64,000 nucleotides of DNA from contig CM071935.1 of NCBI GenBank assembly GCA_016081115.2, positions 22,610,653 through 22,674,652 on the forward strand, written 5' to 3'. Shown here piece by piece: positions 56,515 to 64,000 of the stretch; position 1 is the stretch's first letter, and each line of letters begins with the position of its first letter. This DNA comes from Rehmannia glutinosa (lineage: Eukaryota; Streptophyta; Magnoliopsida; Lamiales; Orobanchaceae). Position numbers and translations under genes: made by a program. The notes under the pieces are model-generated. The model did not search any database. It saw only the letters and a list, made by a program, of their open reading frames with translations, and had not been told where the DNA came from.

Positions 56515-57744
56515 TATTTCATATTATCGAATATTCCTTTCAATGACTCTCCAGTTGTAACATTACTTCTAATTTCTGGATATGTCATATCCAATTCGAT
56601 CTTCACAGATCCTTCAAGGTTCATCTCAAGAAATCGGACGAACCCTTTCTTTTCGAGATAGAGTGTTCCTACCGTAGTTCTCATGGCAGATCCCCAATCG
56701 TCAATGAAGACTTCTCGATTTTAAAATCTGGAATGTTCATAAGACGTGTTCTACATATTTGGCCTTTTGGAACGTTGCTGATTCCATTTATAATAACACG
56801 ATTTCATCTTATTGTAAACCTCCAGTGTATGACATTGGTTCATCCCCATGGTGTGAACTGAGACTTTATGTTACATTGGGGTTAACTGGCGGTGGTGGAG
56901 GTGAAATTTGGCCATGAGTCATCAAAGTTGTAGATCCATCCACAATATTCGTCTTTAAATCTTCAATTCCCAATCCTGCAAAAGATTCTGTCTGCAATGT
57001 CATGTAGATCTTCAAGATTAATCTTCTTCATATCCATCACTTTTGGTTTGTGACATATATTTCTTTGATGATATATAGCAACGATTTTTTCATCTTCGGT
57101 CATGCGTCACACAACTTTGGTTGGTTTTCCAGTTTGGTATAATAGAGTACCACTCCGAAATTTATACGCCTCTTTTCTCCGGATAAACTTGGTCTGTCTT
57201 CCAGATTCTTAACTCCTTTCTGAATATTACGAAGGATTTCAAAACTTTCGTTATGATATTTTGTCATCGTCTCCAGTTGGTTTAGATCTGATGAACTTGT
57301 CTTTGTAGATTATTATGGCGATTATCATAATTTTCCATCGTCTTCTGGATTTCTCTAAGTTCTTGGGAGAACTTAGATGTGTTGGGAAGTATCTCGCTCC
57401 ATTCTGATATTCCATCAGGACTCATGATTATGATGAGTTGCTTCCTAATGATCTATCAGATCCACAAGTAATGTTTGATTTTCCATAAGGTAATTCAGAT
57501 AATACCACTTTTATTTTTCGCATTGTCTCAAGGTTTCACCATCGGCTCCTGCAATATCTTTTTCAGCATATTGGTTTTTCCAATGTGTTTCCTGGTGTTC
57601 TTGTGTTTACATCGCCAAAATTTGGCAATACTTCCTGAAATGTATACATCTTGGACAATTGTACAGATCCATATTCTTGGAGATAATTCTCTTCACCAAT
57701 TGTTAATTACATAAATATAATAAGTTTAACTAAAAGTTCTTAAT
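56515..57744 (-). pseudogene. Decayed coding-like tract, origin unclear (retroelement or pararetrovirus-like)
   Basis: Minus-strand pieces read as protein: SPDGISEWSEILPNTSKFSQ and ELREIQKTMENYDNRHNN (57424-57290, coiled-coil-like), and near 56735-56520 FIDDWGSAMRTTVGTLYL and KKGFVRFLEMNLEGSVKIEL. Many stops lie between. The tract begins behind a primer-site-like sequence at 57764-57745. I see no RT, protease or integrase text, so family assignment is open. Confidence 0.35.
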
Positions 57745-57764
57745 AAACCTAGACTCTGATGCCA
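57745..57764 (-). other. Extended tRNA-iMet primer-site-like sequence
   Basis: Minus strand TGGCATCAGAGTCTAGGTTT pairs with the 3' end of plant initiator tRNA-Met over about 19 positions with two or three mismatches and one extra base. Extended matches of this kind occur in plant pararetroviruses and some LTR elements. No LTR end is visible next to it. Confidence 0.45.
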
Positions 57765-57848
57765 TTTTGATGCAAAGACTTTGTCAAATAAGTCATTTGT
57801 GTAAGCAAGGGTACTCTGGATATTATGAAAATATGACATAACTCCTGC

Positions 57849-58105
57849 CACTACAAGAAAAAACCAGTTTACCTACAGAAAAATCTGTAGGTAAGTATTA
57901 AGAAAATTGTAAAGTGTAGGTAAAATCATTGCATGTAAAATAATTACCTAGAAAATCTAAAAATGTTGGTAAATACTTATAGAAAATATGTCGGTATAAT
58001 TTGGGGGAAAATAATATTTTTTATTCTGTAGGTATTCTATAGGTAACTGTGAAATTTAGTGACAAAATTATTTATGCCGGTAAACTGGAATTTTTTTGTA
58101 ATATG
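57849..58105. mobile_element. Mini-CACTA element (257 bp)
   Basis: Left CACTACAAGAAAAAACCAG; right, inverted, TACAAAAAAATTCCAGTTTACC. The inner words TCTGTAGGTAA and CTATAGGTAAC are typical subterminal repeats. The right CACTA end has decayed. Confidence 0.65.
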
Positions 58106-58260
58106 CGGACCAATATTGCAACAACTAGAAACTAATAGGACTGAAATTGCTTGAGAACGAAACTTATAGGACAAATTTTGCTAAATTTTTTAAGTTTACA
58201 GGACCAAAGGAAACTCAATACTTATGAGACCAAAATAGGGATTAATTTTGCAATTTTCCC

Positions 58261-58654
58261 CAAATAATTTCTTAACAATTTATTGAATTGAATGTTCATA
58301 CATCTTGATTTTCATTTCGCCTAGTAAACACCCACATTCACAAGAAAATTTTGAAATAATAATTCCACTGAGCTTTGGCCAAACGTGGACATACATAACT
58401 ACCAAAAAGACCAATTAATTTAAATTCAGAAGTCAGAACTTTGCTAGAGTCAAAGAAACGAGACCAACGTGAATACTGTTTGTTTAATTTTATTTTTTGG
58501 TATCAACAAAATTGACCGGGACTGTGGGAATGGAGGGAAATGAAAGAAAAGGGTTTTTGACTTTGAGCATTAGTCACGAGAAACATGCAAGTGATGTTTT
58601 GGCACTGCGCTCTTTCCCACGGACAAAAATGGCCGCAATGCATTTGCATTGTGC
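58261..58654. other. Intergenic sequence, no gene seen
   Basis: No supported feature before the degenerate duplication that follows. Confidence 0.5.
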
Positions 58655-58995
58655 CCATCACGCGACTTCATACCATTGTCATTAGGATGGGAATGAAACA
58701 GGCCGGGTTTGGAATGAATTTGGCCAAACTCGAGACTTGCAACTGCCTCGTCCTGGATCAAAACTCGATGGGTCTAACTCGCTTAAAAATTAAACTAGCG
58801 CACAAAAGTGGAATGGACCAGTACACGAAAATTAGGTCATCACCTGCACATGACTTCACACCCATTGTCAGTGGGATGACAATATATGGAGCAAGTATTG
58901 AATGAATTTGCCAAACCCCAGATCTGCAGTGCCTCGCCCTGGACTCAAAACCCGATGGGTCTAACCCACTCAATGGCAATGCTAGCACACGAGCA
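58655..58995 (+). repeat. Degenerate ~185-bp direct duplication
   Basis: 58655-58805 and 58842-58990 share in order CATCAC, GACTTCA, CCATTGTCA, GGGAATGA/GGGATGACA, GAATGAATTTG, TGCCTCG-CCTGGA, AAAACTCGATGGGTCTAAC and CTAGC-CAC. Short open frames on both strands follow from the repeat; no protein family recognised. Confidence 0.7.
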
Positions 58996-59595
58996 AACAC
59001 ACGAAGATGAGATTGCCAGTCGAATGGAAAATTAAAAAAAGAACCATATAAACTCTAATTTATTTCTTTTAACAAAATTATAAATTCACACCAATAACAA
59101 ATACAATGAACAATGAAATCATTGATTATTGTACTAATAATAAAATATAATATGAATTATGAAAGCTTTATAAAGTTTATATTTGAAACACAGACACACA
59201 ATAGTAAGAAATAGGAAGAGTAATTAACGATTTCGTTATGTGACTAAATCAAAATAGAAAAAAAATTGAGATTAACATTGATTTTTTTTTAAAAAAAAAA
59301 AGTTATGATATTATTATATAGGAATGACATATAAAAAATTCAACATCTTATATCGTGGTAGCATCATAATAAAGCTTTAGGAATTTTAAATAATTTGAAT
59401 AATAAATACTACTATTAAATGCTGGAATATCGTATGTGATTTATACAAATATATAATGTGATTAGATTTCCTAAGTTTTTATTAGAATAGTTTTTGATAA
59501 TTATTTCTGTAAAAAAAATAGATTAATTTCGTTTTTTTTTTTGTTTTGAAACATATATACAAGTTTACCGGATAATAATGTACATTGTCATAAAA
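58996..59595. other. AT-rich intergenic sequence, no gene seen
   Basis: No supported feature. Confidence 0.55.
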
Positions 59596-59832
59596 TAGAG
59601 AAAAATTCACTTTTGGTACCATTAGATTTATCCCCTAATGATTTTAGTCTCATGTCTTCAAAATAGTCCCACAAGATTTTTCTTGTCTCACTAATGGTCC
59701 AACCGTTAAAAAATTAACGGTCAAACCTGTCAATTGAAAGTCAAACCTGCGATTTGGGACTAAAAGTGAGAACAATGGGACTAAAATCATCAGATGTTCG
59801 GTCTAATGGGACCAAAAGTGAATTTTTCTCTA
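59596..59832. mobile_element. MITE with perfect 21-bp TIRs (237 bp)
   Basis: 59596-59616 starts TAGAGAAAAATTCAC and is the exact inverse of 59812-59832. Further inside, GATTTTAGTC-CAT and GGGACTAAAATC also pair. The outer TA may be the target duplication. Related to 61004-61219 by the words GGGACTAAAAGTGAG and AATGGGACCAAAA. Confidence 0.78.
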
Positions 59833-59888
59833 AAATCTAAATATAACTGATATCTATTTTAAAAAATATATTATCATTAAAGTTACTA

Positions 59889-60370
59889 TTTTTTTTATTT
59901 ATTATAATTAAAAACTTAACAAGTAAATTAAATGAAAAAATTTATAATTCAACTTATATAATATAAAATTCTGGAAAATAATTTTTAAAAATAGATGTTA
60001 ATTAATTGTTTTCCGTGAATGTGTAATACAAAAAAAAGATGAAATACATGTATCATTTATTTTAATTAGAAAATTAACAAAGTAAAATAAATGATAAAAT
60101 TTATAATTCAACTTATATAAAATAAATTTTCTGAAAATTATTTTTAAAAATAGATATTTTTTTCGTGAATGTGTAATACAAAAAAAAAGATGAAATACAT
60201 GTATCATTTGTTTTAATTAGAAAATTAACAAAGTAAAATAAATGATAATATTTATAACTCAAATTATAAAATTTAAATTTTCTGAAAAATAACTTTTAAA
60301 AGTAGACATTAATTTTTTTTTGGTGAAAGTGTAATACGAAAAAAAAAAGATCAAATACATGTATATATAA
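59889..60370 (+). repeat. ~155-bp tandem repeat, about 3 copies
   Basis: GTGAATGTGTAATAC recurs at 60015 and 60165 and as GTGAAAGTGTAATAC at 60323; AAATTTATAATTCAAC recurs near 59940, 60100 and 60250. The period is 150-160 bp, AT-rich, each unit containing an A7-A10 run. Confidence 0.88.
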
Positions 60371-61003
60371 CACAGTGTATGTATGTGTATATATATATAT
60401 ATAAAGTTTTTTTTTGGTCCCTATGTTCTTGCCACAGGATACTGGTCTCATATAACCAAATGCATGTATGTGTATATATGTACAATGTTTTTTTTTGAGG
60501 AAATATAAAGTTTGATTTAAAAACATAAAAAATTAAAATATAATATTTGAAAATAAAAAAAATGTGAGCTAGGTTAACATTACTAAAATATTTTTAATAG
60601 TATTTTTCTAAATTTTTTAAAAATAATTCCTATATTTAAAAAATATGAAATTATTTAATATCGTAAACCTTTTTATTTTATTGATAGTTGAACTACATAT
60701 ATTTTCCAATACGTAAATGTGATTTTTGTAATTATTTATATTTTCAAAATCAAGAAGTGATTTAAACTATAAAAAATATAGGAAAATTATTTTTTTTCTA
60801 AATATTGTAAGAGAATTTGTTTTAATGAAATAAAAAGCATTGGAAAAAGATATTTTTTAGAAAAATATTTGAAGGACAGAGATTTTTTTTAGTTTTCAAG
60901 TTGGACATTCACAATATTAATTTAAATAAATAACTCAAAATATAAAATTTAAAATAATTTTTATCATCAATAATATTAAATTTAACCAAAAAAAGAATAA
61001 TGT
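60371..61003. other. AT-rich sequence, no gene; short TA/TG microsatellites
   Basis: GTATGTGTATATATATATATA near 60376-60402; otherwise no feature. Confidence 0.6.
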
Positions 61004-61219
61004 AATCATTTTTGGTTAAAAATTTAACTTTGGTGTCCTATGGGACCATTTTTGTCGTTACAAATTTAACTTTGGTGACCTATGGGACCATTATTGTCAT
61101 CACTAACGGTTTCTGTTAAATTTTTAACGGATTTTCAGTTTTCGAGTCCCATGGAACTGTTTTTGGTAAAAAATATCGATTTGGGACTAAAAGTGAGTCT
61201 AATGGGACCAAAAATGATT
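61004..61219. mobile_element. MITE related to 59596-59832
   Basis: Left AATCATTTTTGGT (61004-61016), right ACCAAAAATGATT (61207-61219). It contains two copies of a TTAACTTTGGTG-CCTATGGGACC unit and GGGACTAAAAGTGAG near the right end. Confidence 0.65.
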
Positions 61220-61616
61220 TTCTATCATAAAATAATTAGTGTTGGAAACACTTGTATGGTGTATATCGAAATAGTTGGAAAAACTTGAGCAGAGTAATAC
61301 TAGTATAATCTCGATAGTCAAGGCAAGAATAAAAAGTTATTTCTTTTTAAAACTAAATTGCCCCACTCTTGGTGTTTATGGAATCTGACAATCGTCTCCC
61401 AAGATACGATTTACTTCTTGTGATAGCAATACTACAAATCACAAGAAACTTTGTGAAGTGCCACGCGCATCTCAAAAGAGCCTAATGTGACGTGCGGGGG
61501 CTCGGGCTTGGACGGTGCTTCTCGGTGCAGCTTGATCTAGCTCAAAGCCAGTCAAATTAAAACTCACATGGTCCATCAGGGTGTACCATAAGGAGCTTTT
61601 CATGATTACTCCCTAA
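61220..61616. other. Intergenic sequence, no gene seen
   Basis: Less AT-rich than its surroundings (61440-61560); no open frame or ends recognised. Confidence 0.5.
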
Positions 61617-61645
61617 CTAGAATAACACTCGTGTGTTACACGAGA
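61617..61645 (-). other. Helitron-type 3' terminus on the minus strand
   Basis: On the minus strand a CTCGTGT-3 nt-ACACGAG hairpin is followed 7 bases later by CTAG (61620-61617) and T. A Helitron would extend to the right of 61617; its left end was not identified. Confidence 0.58.
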
Positions 61646-62240
61646 CTTTTCCAAAAAAAATATTTAGTATCACAAACTTGTCGATTTTTATTCTTTATTG
61701 CTTGCTTTCTGCATTTTATTTGATACATATAGTATAATAATAATTGAAAAGATAACAAAATTAATGTAACATGTGTCAACTTTATTTTTTCTTTTTGTAT
61801 ATAGGGTAGATATTGGTGAAAGTCTATATAAAGTAGCTAAATTTGCTCCTTCTTTTCAATGTGGTATGTGACTCTACACATTTCCACCATTTCACATTTT
61901 CATATAAAATACATTTAAGTGATTTACTTTATATATTAAATTTTCATTCACCTGAAATTAGTTTTGAGAAATTCAAAATACTAAACTCATCTATTCACAA
62001 TGTAGATTACACTTATCTCACTTATTTTTAAATAATTGGACAAAATCGGGTAGAAAGCCAATAAACAAATTTCAAAAGTTAGAAATGAAACTTTGAATAA
62101 TGGTCTTTATCTTAATTTTGATAAGAACAAAAAACAAAGATAAAAAATTTGTATTTCTAAATAATTATGGTAATCCCATTCGTTAGCTTACTGTCTCTCA
62201 TCCGTGACAGGCTTACGGACAATCCTGGCCGTTCATCAAT
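61646..62240. other. AT-rich sequence, no gene seen
   Basis: Possibly Helitron body given the terminus at 61617; nothing coding seen. Confidence 0.45.
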
Positions 62241-62263
62241 TTTCCTGATCGTTATCCCTTCGC

Positions 62264-62361
62264 CACGTGCTTTCCCTTTTCTACCCCTGGTGACTCAGCC
62301 TGCAGCCTTTACTTTATAGCCATTTGTATTGGCAGCTAATCGGCTCGGCTCGGCTCGGCTC
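62264..62361 (+). promoter_or_regulatory. Promoter-like island: G-box, TGACTCA, TATA-like, (CGGCT)4
   Basis: CACGTG at 62264-62269, TGACTCA at 62291-62297, CTTTATAGCC at 62312-62321, then four CGGCT units (62341-62360). The stretch 62195-62365 is GC-richer than the AT-rich DNA around it. No ORF of note follows within 900 bp, so a real gene start is not shown. Confidence 0.35.
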
Positions 62362-63245
62362 AGTTACTTCTACCACTTCCTTTCTTTTTTTTTTTTTTTT
62401 ATAAAGAAGGGAAATGTGAAAATAAAGAGATGTTTCTTGGATTTTTGTGTGGTGGGTGGAGTCAGGAGTGTGTGTGTTAAATTCTCAAAAAAAAAAAAAA
62501 AGGAGTGTGTGTGTTAAACTTAGAATCTGCATTTTTTTATATATAATTAAAACTTTCTAATCTATATATATATATATATATATATAAACAAACCCCTTTC
62601 TAATTCTGTTTTCCCACCTAAACACCAATTTCTAAAAAAAAATTCAATGTTTTTTTATAAAAGTTGACCAATTTGTCTTATTTTCGGTATATTATCATCC
62701 CTTTTTTTTTGATTTGTTAAGTTTGGCCTTTTAAATAATTATTTGTACCAATTTCTGAGATTGACAGCAATAACGATTGTTAAATTTGGTATGTAAAAGA
62801 TTCGCTGATCCAAAAATTGGTAATTGAAAGTTGATTTGTAATATAAAAACCATCCGCTACGTTTATTTTTGGCAGTTTTTATTTCAAAAAAAAGAACAGA
62901 TTTATAGTCAGATTTGTTAATTCTAGAAAGTATCAAACACTTTTTGAATATGGAAAGAAATCGTTGAATATGGACTTTTTTCAGCCTAAAGAATTTAAAT
63001 AGATATCAATTTATATTGTAAAAAAATTTGAGGCCAATTTAACAGTGTTCTATTTTTGCATAAAATTGTTTAATTTGGTAATATAAACAATGAGAATATC
63101 AGTAGATATACGAAATCCTACAACTCAGAATTTATCAATTGCATTCAAACTATCTATGGTAAAAATTGTGCAAGTAAAAACAGTAATAAAAATCTAACCA
63201 CAAATATTTTTCTCCAATTTCCTTACAACAACACTCCATCAACAA
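62362..63245. other. AT-rich sequence, no gene seen
   Basis: Poly-T/poly-A runs and a (TA)n microsatellite near 62562-62586. It leads into the promoter of the RPA1-like gene. Confidence 0.55.
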
Positions 63246-63253
63246 TATAAATA
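63246..63253 (+). promoter_or_regulatory. TATA box of the RPA1-like gene
   Basis: CAATATAAATACTGC; the ATG follows 94 bp downstream after an A/C-rich leader, a normal plant arrangement. Confidence 0.55.
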
Positions 63254-63346
63254 CTGCACTATAGCAGTCCAAAAAATTACAGCAATTCAAAAACTCTCTG
63301 CAAACCCTTTTTTCATTCAGCAAATAATCGAACAGCAGAAATCGAC

Positions 63347-64000
63347 ATGGCACCATTCGTTACTCTTATTCGCAATCTCAACAATACCCAACAATTGTGG
63401 GTTGTCAAACTGAGACTTATTCGACTTTACGAGAAGTCCTCTTTCACGGATAAAAATGCCATTGGTACACTAGAATGTGTTTTCCATGACAGTGTGGTAA
63501 GTAATTTTGAATTCCTTATTGTCTTTTTATTTTCAGTTTTAAGTACACATAAATTTATGATTAAACTTTATTTTACTGAAATCTATTACAAGGTGACCGC
63601 ATTCATGCCACCATAAAGAAATTCCAGATTGCTAATTTCAAAAAGCTGTTCAAGAGGGACATGTCTATGTCATAAAGGATTTTCTGATAACAAAGCAAAC
63701 GAACAAGTATAGAACCACGTCCATAAAAGATAAGATATTGTTTTATGGCAAAACTCATGTATTTGAGATGTTTGAGCAGTCTTTTCCAAGATTTATGTTT
63801 GATTTCCAGAATTTTGGTGATTTAGCTAATCCGGATAAGGTGGACGATACAATGTTGCTAGGTATATTTTTTATTTTTTTTGCTTTATTTACTTTAAATT
63901 TTGTTGAAATATATATGAATTTTTTTGTTACTTTTTTTCCAAATGTGATGGGGAGAGTTGTTTCAATGCACAATGCACAAAATAAAGACATTGATGGGAG
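63347..64000 (+). pseudogene. RPA1-like (DUF223/OB-fold) gene, 5' part, probably broken
   Basis: ATG at 63347 in good context (CGACATGGC). Exon 1 (63347-63499) reads MAPFVTLIRNLNNTQQLWVV and LECVFHDSV, then GTAAGT. Exon 2 (about 63591-63861) reads GDRIHATIKKFQIANFKKLF, a one-base loss near 63650, then VIKDFLITKQTNKYRTTSIK and FEMFEQSFPRFMFDFQNFGD, then GTATAT. Exon 3 from about 63943 reads VMGRVVSMHNAQNKDIDG and leaves the window. This is the first OB domain of plant replication protein A 70-kDa-like proteins, which bind single-stranded DNA. Splice phases do not fit perfectly (intron 1 joins one base short; the second acceptor reads AA), so it is decayed or has sequence errors. Such proteins are encoded by hosts and by plant Helitrons. 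Confidence 0.7.

Larger units (their letters stand above)
56152..58260. mobile_element. TIR element about 2.1 kb with subterminal TTTTAGTCC repeats
   Basis: Left GGATAAATTGCAATTTTAG and, inverted, right GGGAAAATTGCAAAATTAA. Inside both ends, words such as TTTTAGTCCTATAACTTT recur. It encloses a decayed minus-strand tract (about 56500-57770) and a nested mini-CACTA. No long ORF. Superfamily not determined. Confidence 0.5.

Noticed and set aside
57475..57714. 79-codon plus-strand frame with hydrophobic text
   Set aside because: Antisense to the decayed tract and inside a transposon; no family resemblance.

Overview
The window is plant nuclear DNA made almost entirely of transposable elements. 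Evidence: plant Athila-type Ty3/gypsy elements primed by tRNA-Asp, Sirevirus-type Ty1/copia elements, a Cassandra TRIM whose LTRs carry 5S-rRNA-derived sequence, Helitrons of the plant RepHel type with spliceosomal introns, CACTA and Tourist-like MITEs, and a tRNA-derived SINE. A dicot is likely; I cannot place it further. No intact host gene is present. The only gene-like locus that may not be a transposon body is an RPA1-like (DUF223) gene entering at the right edge.

Region 1-37.3 kb is one deeply nested insertion complex. The outermost visible layer is a TIR element, whose tail survives at 36778-37314. An autonomous Helitron sits in it; its 3' part runs from about 20.42 kb to 36777 and its 5' part lies off the left edge. 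The Helitron gene is split twice. First, a Sirevirus (Sirevirus-1, + strand, pieces at 1-322 and 12196-20418) is itself split by a full-length Athila on the minus strand (Athila-1, 546-12195). Second, a Cassandra TRIM (minus strand, 21148-34054, 5-bp target duplication ATATG) is itself split by a second full-length Athila on the plus strand (Athila-2, 21186-32908). Removing the Cassandra/Athila-2 composite and one copy of ATATG rejoins the Helitron reading frame exactly.

Region 37.3-53.2 kb holds a SINE, a non-autonomous Helitron, two related TIR elements carrying internal repeat arrays, a LINE fragment split by a solo LTR, a small MITE, and a Sirevirus (Sirevirus-2, minus strand) lacking its integrase region and 3' LTR. 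Region 53.2-63.2 kb is very AT-rich and holds small DNA transposons (long-TIR element, Tourist-like MITE, two mini-CACTAs, two related MITEs), a ~155-bp tandem repeat, two Helitron-type 3' ends and a decayed tract with a pararetrovirus-like primer site.

Most coding regions are broken. Athila-1 keeps an intact integrase frame. Athila-2 has near-identical LTRs but an internal region full of single-base frameshifts, so part of its damage may be sequencing error. I found no clearly new molecular system. The best leads are the five-layer nest, a Sirevirus third ORF preceded by a promoter-like as-1/TATA module, the repeat-array TIR family, and the Cassandra LTR terminus present on both sides of Athila-2.
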